A stretch of 13,960 nt of DNA, from assembly GCA_902775835.1 (NCBI GenBank), contig CACYNZ010000187.1:1-13960 (forward strand). The letters run 5' to 3'. Numbering within the stretch: position 1 is the stretch's first letter; every line of letters begins with the position of its first letter. The DNA comes from an uncultured Eubacteriales bacterium (GTDB taxonomy: Bacteria > Bacillota_A > Clostridia > Christensenellales > Aristaeellaceae). Under the pieces are notes generated by a model. That model did not search any database and was not told the DNA's origin. It was given only the letters and a program-made list of their open reading frames with translations. The position numbers and the translations under genes are program-made. This document shows positions 1 to 5,798 of the stretch, in pieces.

Positions 1-1198
1 CCAGGATAGCCGCCTCATTCATGACATTCTCCAGATCCGCACCGGCAGCATAGGGCATGCGCTTGGCGATATTGTCCAGATCCACATCCTTTGCCAGGGG
101 CTTGCCGCGGCTGTGCACCTTCAGAATGGCCACGCGGCCGCGCTGATCCGGATAATTCACCGTCACCTGCCGGTCAAAACGTCCGGGACGCATCAGTGCC
201 GGGTCCAGAATATCACGGCGGTTCGTGGCTGCCATGACAATGACGCCCTCATTGACCGCAAAGCCGTCCATCTCCACAAGCAGCTGATTCAGGGTCTGCT
301 CACGCTCGTCATGTCCGCCGCCAAGACCTGCACCCCTATGCCGGCCGACCGCGTCGATCTCGTCGATAAACACGATGGAAGGCGCAGCCTTCTTGGCCTG
401 ATCAAACAGGTCACGCACACGGCTGGCGCCGACACCGACAAACATTTCCACAAAGTCGGAACCTGAAATGGAAAAGAAAGGCACGTTCGCCTCGCCGGCC
501 ACAGCCTTGGCCAGAAGCGTCTTGCCGGTTCCGGGAGGGCCCACCAGGAGCACGCCCTTGGGAATGCGCGCACCGAGTTCGGTATAGGTCTTCGGATTCC
601 GGAGGAAATCCACCATTTCCTGGAGTTCTTCCTTCTCTTCGTCAGCCCCCGCCACATCCGCAAACGTAATCTTGTTCTTGCTGGGATCCTGCATCCGTGC
701 CGTGCTCTTGGAGAAGTTCATGGCGCGGTTGCCGCCCATCTGGGAGCGCATAATGAAAATCCACAGCGCGCCAAACAGGATAATCTCAATCAGGAAGGGC
801 AGGTAATCCACCCACCAGGACCGCGCTTCCGGTGCACGGTATTCCAGCGTAAAGGGAAGATCATGCACCGAGATGCTTTCCAGAGCCACGCCTTTCTTGG
901 AAGCCGTCATCTGCCGGGCAGTCATCAGGAAATCACTGCCGATGGTGGTTTCAAAGTCGTAGTCCTGCTCCGGGAAGGCATTCGCACTCACCGCACTGTT
1001 CTTCTTCAGACCGACAAGCGAATTGTCGCGGACGGCCACAGCGCTGACCTGACCATTCTCAATCATCTGCAGCAGTTCCGGATATTCAATCCGCTTGCTT
1101 ACAGCCTGGGGCATGCTGTTGTTGAGCATGACCGCAATCAGGAGGAGCACACCGAGCATGATGGCATAGCTGATGAGCCCACGGGTGGATTTCTTCAA
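1..1198 (-). CDS. ftsH: ATP-dependent zinc metalloprotease FtsH (N-terminal 399 residues; 3' end outside window)
   Basis: FtsH is a membrane-anchored AAA+ protease that forms hexamers, extracts and degrades misfolded membrane proteins and controls some short-lived regulators. The visible part has a first membrane segment (about residues 8-25), an extracytoplasmic domain, a second membrane segment (about 131-150), then the AAA module. That module shows Walker A GPPGTGKT (220-227), Walker B IVFIDEID (275-282), and the second region of homology ending in RPGRFDRQV (337-345). The HEXXH protease site lies beyond the left edge. The start is a TTG at 1198, chosen because a perfect AAGGAGG lies 9 nt upstream and the product begins KKSTRG directly before the first membrane helix; no in-frame ATG fits better. 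It follows hpt by 70 bases, as in many Bacillota, and has its own predicted promoter. Identification is secure; the open frame simply reaches the window edge. Confidence 0.97.
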   Translation of the reverse strand, partial: MKKSTRGLISYAIMLGVLLLIAVMLNNSMPQAVSKRIEYPELLQMIENGQVSAVAVRDNSLVGLKKNSAVSANAFPEQDYDFETTIGSDFLMTARQMTASKKGVALESISVHDLPFTLEYRAPEARSWWVDYLPFLIEIILFGALWIFIMRSQMGGNRAMNFSKSTARMQDPSKNKITFADVAGADEEKEELQEMVDFLRNPKTYTELGARIPKGVLLVGPPGTGKTLLAKAVAGEANVPFFSISGSDFVEMFVGVGASRVRDLFDQAKKAAPSIVFIDEIDAVGRHRGAGLGGGHDEREQTLNQLLVEMDGFAVNEGVIVMAATNRRDILDPALMRPGRFDRQVTVNYPDQRGRVAILKVHSRGKPLAKDVDLDNIAKRMPYAAGADLENVMNEAAIL

Positions 1199-1207
1199 GG
1201 GGTTGGT

Positions 1208-1214
1208 CCTCCTT
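1208..1214 (-). promoter_or_regulatory. Ribosome binding site deciding the ftsH TTG start
   Basis: The minus strand reads AAGGAGG here, 9 nt before the TTG at 1198. This strong match supports the rare TTG start of ftsH. Confidence 0.8.
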
Positions 1215-1237
1215 ATATACTAATTCAACGAAGAGGG

Positions 1238-1266
1238 ATTATAACATGTCCTGAAAAAGCATGCAA
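1238..1266 (-). promoter_or_regulatory. Predicted sigma-A-type promoter for ftsH
   Basis: On the minus strand TTGCAT (1261-1266) is separated by 17 bases from a perfect TATAAT (1238-1243). A TG one base upstream of the hexamer makes it an extended -10. The -35 is weak (three of six consensus bases), but the extended -10 compensates. The predicted transcription start is near 1231, giving a leader of about 33 nt. The site lies in the hpt-ftsH gap, so ftsH can probably be transcribed independently as well as by read-through from the tilS-hpt unit. Confidence 0.6.
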
Positions 1267-1268
1267 AC

Positions 1269-1823
1269 TCAGGAATAAATCTCAGGCTTGAGCACACAGA
1301 TGTCCGGAAGATTCCTGTATTTTTCCGCATAGTCCAGACCGTATCCCACAACGAAGGCATTGGGAATCGTGAAGCAGAAGTAGTCGGCTTTCAGATCCAC
1401 GGTCCGGCGGGACGGCTTGTCGAGGAGCGTGGCAATCTTGATGGAAGCGGCTCCGCGGTCCTTCAGAATATTCCTGAGGAAGTTCAGCGTGGTGCCCGTG
1501 TCCACGATATCTTCCACGATCAGCACATGCTTGCCCGCAATATCATTATCCAGGTCCTTGCGGATCCGCACATTCCCCGTGCTGCTTGTCCCGTCGCCAT
1601 AGCTGGAAACAATCATGAAATCCTCCGTGATCGGAAGATCCAGCTCCCGGATCAGATCGCAGTAAAAAATGGAAGCGCCTTTGAGAATGCATACCACCAC
1701 GACTTCCTGGCCTTCATAATCCGCCGTGATCATCGCGCCAACCTTGCGCACCGCCTGGGCAATCTCTTCTTTGGTAACCAGAATTTCACTCGTTGCCTCA
1801 TACAGTTTTGCCGTCTTCTCCAT
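1269..1823 (-). CDS. hpt: Hypoxanthine (guanine) phosphoribosyltransferase
   Basis: This cytoplasmic purine-salvage enzyme converts hypoxanthine or guanine plus PRPP to IMP or GMP. The 184-residue product has the usual family length. It shows the LKG loop (48-50), the flexible SYG segment (74-76), the PRPP-binding signature LIVEDIVDTGTTL (101-113), and the C-terminal GLDYAEKYRNLP segment (162-173) that holds the Mg/pyrophosphate- and purine-contacting region. An ATG at 1832 would add three residues, but its purine-rich AGAAAGG abuts the codon directly. The ATG at 1823 sits 8 nt after AAGGA and is preferred. It begins 15 nt after the tilS stop and precedes ftsH, the conserved tilS-hpt-ftsH order of Bacillota. 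Assignment is firm from motif and synteny. Confidence 0.96.
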   Translation of the reverse strand: MEKTAKLYEATSEILVTKEEIAQAVRKVGAMITADYEGQEVVVVCILKGASIFYCDLIRELDLPITEDFMIVSSYGDGTSSTGNVRIRKDLDNDIAGKHVLIVEDIVDTGTTLNFLRNILKDRGAASIKIATLLDKPSRRTVDLKADYFCFTIPNAFVVGYGLDYAEKYRNLPDICVLKPEIYS

Positions 1824-1838
1824 ACCTTCCATCCTTTC

Positions 1839-3132
1839 TCATAACCAGAGTATCTCACCGGTCCATTCGGCTGTCACAGCTTTCTCCGCGCCGCTGAGCC
1901 GCGGCACATCCCCGCAGCCCACGCCGCAGACCCATAAAACCTCATGTCCCCGGCACACGAGCGGGATGCTGTCCCGGAAAGGGGCATCCACATGCCGGTT
2001 CACCAGATAATCCTGAAGACTCTGACAGTGTCCGAATCCGAAAGGCCGGATCCAGTCGCCTGCTGCGCGGAAGCGCACCTGCGTGCCGTCCAGGAATCCT
2101 TCCGGAAACGCCTGGGTGCGCTTTCCGTCCCCCGGAATGCCGGCATAGGAATGAATGACCATCTCAGGCACCGGCAGCGGTCCTGCTCCGTCAAGATGCA
2201 GATGCGACCACCCGCATACGGCTTCCATGCCGCCCGGCAGCTGCAGCCGCTTTCCGGCCTTTCCCATAGCCAAGCGCATTCAGCTTCCGGGTATGCTCCT
2301 GGTCCAGGTGCCGCTCCTTCCGCTCGGGCGCAAACTGCTGCCACCACCGGCGGAGTACCGTATCCCTGAGTCCATCCGGCATGGAACGCAGAGCACTGAG
2401 CCTGAGTGCCGGAATATCAAGGCGCACGCCCGGCCAGGTCTGCGCCAACGTTTCCAGGGCATCGTGCTCGCGTGCGGCCGTCTCTGCGAGAAGACCCAGC
2501 CGGGCCTCACAGCCCGGTGCAAGCAGTTCCATCTGCGGCAGCAGATGATGGCGCACACGGTTGCGGAGATAATCATCCTCCGCATTGGTGGCATCCTCCT
2601 GCCAGGCCTGTCCTTCTTCCCGCAGCATGCTTCTCAGATCCCCGGGCGTCATGCCCAGAAGCGGGCGAACCACCTGCATGCCCTCGTAGTCCGAGTACAC
2701 GCGCATGCCCGCAAGTCCCTGCACACCGCTGCCCCGCAGAATATGCAGCATCACCGTTTCCGCCTGATCCCCGGCATGGTGGGCCAGAGCCAGGCAGGCG
2801 TATCCGTCTTCCTCCAGTGCCTGTTTCATGCATCGGTACCGTTCGCGTCTTGCCCAGCCTTCGCCCGGGTGCGCCGGCGGCACCAGATGAAAGACCCTGA
2901 GTGGAATTCCATGTTTCCGGCACACTGCCCGGACAAATGCTTCATCCGCGTCCGCCGCGCTCCCCCGGAGTCCGTGATGGACATGCACGCAGCCGAAGGC
3001 ACGGCCTTTTTCTTCCCGCTGCTTCAGAAGCAGCAGCACCAGCGCCGTGGAATCCGCACCGCCGGAAAAACCGGCAAGCACGGGCGAGGGCATTTCCGGC
3101 ATGCCGGATTCCAGCCGATCCAACAGACGCAT
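1839..3132 (-). pseudogene. tilS: tRNA(Ile)-lysidine synthase, reading frame broken by a one-base shift
   Basis: TilS uses ATP and lysine to convert the wobble cytidine of the CAU-anticodon tRNA-Ile to lysidine, making it read AUA; it is normally essential. The first frame (3132 to 2191) holds the PP-loop ATPase signature SGGADS (residues 23-28), the HHGLRG segment (52-57) and LAHHAGDQAET (116-126), then the helical middle domain. After about residue 287 this frame becomes an Ala-rich, unrelated tail. The family C-terminal domain (LQLPGG, GDWIRPFG, SLQDYLV and IPLVCRG segments) continues in the +1 frame, ending at 1839. Removing one base near 2262-2279 gives a normal protein of about 430 residues. 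The start ATG lies one base after the stop of the upstream gene with no clear ribosome site, suggesting translational coupling. A sequencing or assembly error is as likely as true decay. Confidence 0.9.
2262..2279 (-). other. Site of the tilS frame change
   Basis: The upstream frame leaves homology after residues HTRKLNAL, and the downstream frame enters at AMGKAGKRLQLPGG. A TGA in the downstream frame at 2280-2282 limits the shift to bases below it. Dropping one T of CTTGG, or one base of GGGAAA, restores one continuous and family-like reading frame. The sequence shows one extra base (or two missing) relative to an intact gene. Confidence 0.85.
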
Positions 3133-3133
3133 G

Positions 3134-4834
3134 TTACTGCTTCGGTCTCAGCGGCGCCGCGCATCCTGAGCACGGAAGCAGGCTCTTGAACGCGTCGTCA
3201 CTGATATGGGAATAGGTGAACGACCCTTTCAGCGGCCGGTATTTCTCGCCCACCAGCGCACACTCGGGGTCCGCATGATAGTAGGAGCCCCCGTCCGGAT
3301 TGTAATACAGCACCTGATCCGCAGCTGCGGGCTGCGGCGTCGGAGGCTGGGTGATTTCCGCGGAAAATGTGGTGGCTTCCGCTTCCTCATGAGAGGAAAG
3401 GGACTTGGGATCCACATACCAGGTGCCGTCCTCGTTGAGCATGATAATCCGGAACAGGTATGTTTCCGGATCCTTGCCCGTCTGCTTGTCCACGCGGATG
3501 GTCACTTCCACATTCCGGCTGCTGTCGTTGACCGTTCCGGACACATTGCCGAAGGTATACTCAAGCGGTCTGCGGTTGGCGAGGATCCGGAAAAGCTCCG
3601 TTCTTGCCTGTACATCATCGCCGAAGGACCGGCGCCAGGACGGCGCGCAGTAATTCAGCATGCTGTCGATATTGTTGGCTTCCCAGAAATACAGGAACGA
3701 CTGAATGCTCTCCTGCATCTGCACAGTGGAATTGTCCACTTCCTCCGTCGGGGCTGGTGCCGGCGTTTCCGGAAGCGGGGTTGTTTCCACCGGCTGTACA
3801 GCACTCTCACCGCCGCCTGATGCCTGCTGGGACGCCGGCGAACCTCCGTCGGAAACCCTTGTCGGATCCCCGCCTGAAGGCAGCACCATGCCCAGCACGC
3901 TCACCAGCATGCACGCGGCAAGCAGTGCCGAGACCAGGATACGGGTATTTCTGGAAAATGCCTGCTGCATCCACAGCCAGATCAGACCCAGCGCGCCGAA
4001 TCCCAGCACAAGAAAACGGAACAGCGGGATACCGGGCTGCATCAGGGAAAGCACCAGAAACACCACGGTGCCTGCGGGCAGCAGGATATTCAGAACCTGC
4101 TCCAGGATCATCTTGTTTCTGTTTTTTCCGTTCTGTGCCTGGTAACCAACCTGGCCCTGGGGAAAGCCCATGCCCGGTACAGGCTGCGGCGGATACACCG
4201 GGCTCGGCTGTCCCTGGCCCTGGACATATCCGCCCTGACGGGCATAGGGATTGGCCTGCTGACCATAGGCGCCCGCCTGAGGCGGGACGGCATTCATATT
4301 CTGGGGCGGGTACGGCGCCTGTCCGTTCCCCAGGGGCTGTACCGGGTTCTGGCGCGCATAGGGGCTGGCCTGCTGCGCATAGGGATTTCCGGCCATACCC
4401 TGACCGGGCTGACGCGGATAGGCATTTCCTGCCGCACCCTGCTGGGCATAGGGATTGCCTGCCATACCCTGCCGGGCATATGCCGTGCCCTGCTGGGCAT
4501 ACGGATTCCCTGCCATCCCCTGCTGGGCATAGGGGTTACCGGCCATGCCCTGCTGGGCATATGCCGCGCCCTGCTGAGCATAGGGGTTTGCCGATGCGTT
4601 CTGGCGGGCATAGGGATTGGCTCCCGCATTTCCTCCGGCCTGCTGGTTCGCCGCCGGATTCACGCCGCCGGCCTGCCCCTGAACCGGATATGCCTGCGGC
4701 GCAGGCTGGCCTGTCCGCTGGCCCTGCCAGCTGTTCTGCTGATAGGCCTGATAGGGATTCTGCTGATTCTGTACATTTCCCTGGGCAGCGCTGCCCTGGG
4801 AACCTTTCTGCTGTTTTCTTCCGAAACTGTTCAT
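3134..4834 (-). CDS. Membrane protein with Gln/Gly/Pro/Tyr-rich repeat N-terminus and C-terminal His/Cys motif
   Basis: The function is not recognised. The 566-residue product opens with about 235 residues rich in Q, G, N, A, P and Y, including a tandem array of NPYAQQGMAG-like units, resembling a disordered or prion-like segment. Three hydrophobic helices follow (about 244-265, 271-290, 298-318). Basic residues before helix 1 (NGKNRNK) and between helices 2 and 3 (SRNTR) predict the N-terminus inside and the C-terminus outside. The outer part has a P/S/T-rich linker, an NTF2-like/DUF4878-like region (about 371-478), a second Pro-rich linker, and a terminal motif with H520, C525, C555 and C558. 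That spacing resembles the Ada/nuclease-associated metal-binding fold. Start choice: the ATG at 4834 has AAGGTG 6 nt upstream; a GTG at 4843 sits only 3 nt after GAGGAG and would add three residues. It is first in the unit with tilS, where Bacillus carries yabS/yabT. Confidence 0.85.
   Translation of the reverse strand: MNSFGRKQQKGSQGSAAQGNVQNQQNPYQAYQQNSWQGQRTGQPAPQAYPVQGQAGGVNPAANQQAGGNAGANPYARQNASANPYAQQGAAYAQQGMAGNPYAQQGMAGNPYAQQGTAYARQGMAGNPYAQQGAAGNAYPRQPGQGMAGNPYAQQASPYARQNPVQPLGNGQAPYPPQNMNAVPPQAGAYGQQANPYARQGGYVQGQGQPSPVYPPQPVPGMGFPQGQVGYQAQNGKNRNKMILEQVLNILLPAGTVVFLVLSLMQPGIPLFRFLVLGFGALGLIWLWMQQAFSRNTRILVSALLAACMLVSVLGMVLPSGGDPTRVSDGGSPASQQASGGGESAVQPVETTPLPETPAPAPTEEVDNSTVQMQESIQSFLYFWEANNIDSMLNYCAPSWRRSFGDDVQARTELFRILANRRPLEYTFGNVSGTVNDSSRNVEVTIRVDKQTGKDPETYLFRIIMLNEDGTWYVDPKSLSSHEEAEATTFSAEITQPPTPQPAAADQVLYYNPDGGSYYHADPECALVGEKYRPLKGSFTYSHISDDAFKSLLPCSGCAAPLRPKQ
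4349..4618 (-). repeat. Tandem in-frame repeat array (about 30-base units) encoding NPYAQQ motifs
   Basis: About ten degenerate copies of [N/A/S]-(P)-Y-[A/P]-[Q/R]-Q are encoded here, commonly within a ten-residue NPYAQQGMAG period (30 bases). One further copy lies outside the array, at about residues 195-200. Unit length is not constant: shorter AYAQQ and AYARQ copies interrupt the period, and the DNA copies differ at many third positions. That suggests an old, selected protein repeat rather than a very recent expansion. Confidence 0.85.
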
Positions 4835-4896
4835 TTCCGGCACCTTCTCCTCTGCACTCCGCTGCGGTCATGTATACCATCCGGAGGCGGGGTTTC

Positions 4897-4924
4897 ATGG
4901 TATGGTCTGGTTAATCCATACCAT
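4897..4924. promoter_or_regulatory. Perfect 9-bp inverted repeat at the predicted transcription start (candidate operator)
   Basis: The sequence is ATGGTATGG, 10 bases, CCATACCAT, a perfect dyad spanning 28 bases. It covers roughly +1 to +27 of the transcript predicted from the promoter at 4930-4957. A direct repeat of its right arm, ATACCATC, occurs again at 4874-4881 (the first copy is 4918-4925). The position fits a repressor operator; an RNA hairpin in the leader is the alternative. No T-run follows, so it does not look like a terminator. Confidence 0.6.
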
Positions 4925-4929
4925 CTTAT

Positions 4930-4957
4930 AGTATATCACCAAACCAAGCATTGGCAA
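4930..4957 (-). promoter_or_regulatory. Predicted sigma-A-type promoter for the membrane protein-tilS-hpt unit
   Basis: The minus strand has TTGCCA (4952-4957), 16 bases, then TATACT (4930-4935), each five of six to consensus. The predicted start near 4923 falls at the edge of the inverted repeat. It lies just downstream of the terminators of the regulator gene, so this unit starts fresh transcription. The 309-base gap between 5143 and 4835 holds this promoter, the inverted repeat and two terminators; I see no gene in it. Confidence 0.65.
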
Positions 4958-5039
4958 CAGATTTTGGGCCGTCATACATGTGAAAAGATTTGAAACAGAC
5001 TTCCCGGAAGCCACCCCGGCCGCGCGTTCCTTCGGAAGG

Positions 5040-5080
5040 AAAAAAAGCACCGGAACGCCTGAGCAGGACGTTCCGGTGCT
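5040..5080 (-). terminator. Strong intrinsic terminator of the DtxR-family gene (second of two)
   Basis: On the minus strand a perfect 12-bp stem, AGCACCGGAACG paired with CGTTCCGGTGCT, closes an 11-base loop that can itself pair (CCTG with CAGG). Seven T residues follow, the first of them being the last base of the stem. The opposite strand has no U-tract after the stem, so it acts on the minus-strand transcript only. Confidence 0.9.
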
Positions 5081-5085
5081 CGATG

Positions 5086-5121
5086 AAAAACCGCATTCCT
5101 CCCGGTCCGGTCAGGATGCGG
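5086..5121 (-). terminator. First terminator after the DtxR-family gene
   Basis: On the minus strand CCGCATCCT pairs with AGGAATGCGG with one bulged A, followed by five T residues. It begins about 22 bases after the stop codon and is weaker than the next hairpin. Together they form a tandem pair. Confidence 0.65.
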
Positions 5122-5143
5122 ATATTGCCCGGATGCATGCTTA

Positions 5144-5530
5144 TTACACCGGTAAAATCTCCGGGAGCAAGGCAGACAGTTTTTCGAAAGATTCCTGGGA
5201 GATCGCGTGCTCAATGGCACAGGCTTCCAGATCCGCCGTTTCTTCATCCACGCCGGCTTTTTCAAGGAGCTTTCTGAAATACCTGTGCTTGCGGAGCGTG
5301 TTTTCCGCAATAGCCCTCCCCTTTTCCGTAAAATGAATCATCTTTTCCTCATCCAGCAGAAGATATCCCTCCGCACACAGCTTGGACATTGCAACGCTCA
5401 CCGACGGCTTGCTCACGTCCATCTGGTTCACCACATCCACCGACCTGCAGTGGCCTTTTTTCTCGAGAATCAGCAGAATTGCTTCAAGATAATCATCTCT
5501 GGATTCATGCCGGTCAAACCTCTGATACAC
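5144..5530 (-). CDS. DtxR/MntR-family metal-dependent transcriptional repressor
   Basis: This is a cytoplasmic DNA-binding regulator that, in this family, represses Mn or Fe uptake genes when loaded with metal. The 128-residue protein has a winged helix (about residues 10-72), with the recognition helix in DVSKPSVSVAMSKL, and a C-terminal metal-binding/dimerisation helix pair. Aligned by eye with Bacillus MntR, D13, E16, H82, E107 and H108 match metal ligands D8, E11, H77, E102 and H103. The MntR E99 position is Cys104, as in the C-x-x-E-H set of DtxR/IdeR, so the metal cannot be assigned. It lacks the SH3-like third domain of DtxR. The start is a GTG with AAAGGAGG 8 nt upstream. The gene ends in TAATAA and is monocistronic. 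No transporter lies nearby, so targets are unknown; autoregulation is suggested by a palindrome on its promoter. Confidence 0.93.
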   Translation of the reverse strand: MYQRFDRHESRDDYLEAILLILEKKGHCRSVDVVNQMDVSKPSVSVAMSKLCAEGYLLLDEEKMIHFTEKGRAIAENTLRKHRYFRKLLEKAGVDEETADLEACAIEHAISQESFEKLSALLPEILPV

Positions 5531-5538
5531 CGGTCTTT

Positions 5539-5546
5539 CCTCCTTT
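5539..5546 (-). promoter_or_regulatory. Ribosome binding site deciding the GTG start of the regulator
   Basis: AAAGGAGG on the minus strand, 8 nt before the GTG at 5530, is near-perfect and fixes this non-ATG start. Confidence 0.8.
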
Positions 5547-5599
5547 TGACGGCCCGCTTCTACGTCTCCATTCAGTTTCCAATAGAATCTTCTTATGGA

Positions 5600-5630
5600 A
5601 GGAAATCAGAAAACAGCAAACAGATTTCCT
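5600..5630 (-). other. Small hairpin in the leader of the regulator gene
   Basis: AGGAAATC (5600-5607) and GATTTCCT (5623-5630) form a perfect 8-bp inverted repeat around a 15-base loop, inside the roughly 145-nt leader. It is A/T-rich in the loop and not followed by a T-run, so it is not an obvious terminator. I do not recognise a known riboswitch; chance occurrence is possible. Confidence 0.35.
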
Positions 5631-5669
5631 GCAAAAACGTGATTTTCTGTCATGGTTGACCCGCGTACC

Positions 5670-5694
5670 GCACATTGTATATAGCATATTGTGC
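5670..5694. promoter_or_regulatory. Near-palindrome over the -10 region (candidate metalloregulator operator)
   Basis: A 25-base imperfect dyad has perfect GCACA/TGTGC ends and A/T-rich inner matches; 7 of 12 half-site positions pair. It overlaps the -10 box and the predicted transcription start of the DtxR-family gene. Position is right for autorepression, but the sequence does not match a DtxR or MntR consensus that I know, so the role is inferred. Confidence 0.4.
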
Positions 5695-5711
5695 TTTTTC
5701 TGTTTCGTCAA
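5683..5711 (-). promoter_or_regulatory. Predicted sigma-A-type promoter of the DtxR-family gene
   Basis: The minus strand has TTGACG (5706-5711, five of six), a 17-base spacer, then TATGCT (5683-5688, four of six). The surroundings are markedly A/T-rich compared with the genes. The predicted start near 5676 gives a leader of about 145 nt. Confidence 0.6.
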
Positions 5712-5757
5712 GCGTATTTTTTTGTTTCTGCATGCATTCGTTTTGACTCTTTTTCCC

Positions 5758-5792
5758 AAAAAGAAACCGTCCCTTCCAAAACGGAGGGGACG
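5758..5792 (-). terminator. Intrinsic terminator closing the rsmB-to-exported-protein operon
   Basis: On the minus strand CGTCCCCTCC pairs with GGAAGGGACG (10 bp with one G-U pair) around a GTTTT loop, followed by GTTTCTTTTT. It starts 6 bases after the stop of the last gene. Confidence 0.85.
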
Positions 5793-5798
5793 TACCGC

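Noticed and set aside
1242..1276. Terminator between hpt and ftsH
   Set aside because: Only a 6-bp TCCTGA/TCAGGA pairing with a long loop can be drawn, with no T-run after it; the T-run sits inside the loop.
2262..2279. Programmed frameshifting in tilS
   Set aside because: A slippery GGGAAAG is present but in the wrong phase: -1 slipping would lead out of the C-terminal frame, not into it. The CTTGG site lacks the stop codon and upstream Shine-Dalgarno of prfB-type +1 shifts. Kept only as a remote option.
2155..3189. Long plus-strand open frame (344 codons) opposite tilS
   Set aside because: It is antisense to a clear PP-loop protein, has no family features and a composition rich in Pro, His, Arg and Gln, as expected for the complement of a G/C-rich gene.
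4349..4618. CRISPR-like repeat array
   Set aside because: The repeats are in frame within a gene, are degenerate at third positions and have no unique spacers.
3604..4914. Plus-strand open frame of 436 codons opposite the repeat protein, itself repetitive
   Set aside because: Its repeats are simply the antisense reading of the NPYAQQ array; there is no ribosome site or recognisable domain.
4926..5138. Small minus-strand open frame of 70 codons between the regulator and the membrane protein gene
   Set aside because: It contains both terminator hairpins and the -35 region of the next promoter, and has no ribosome site.
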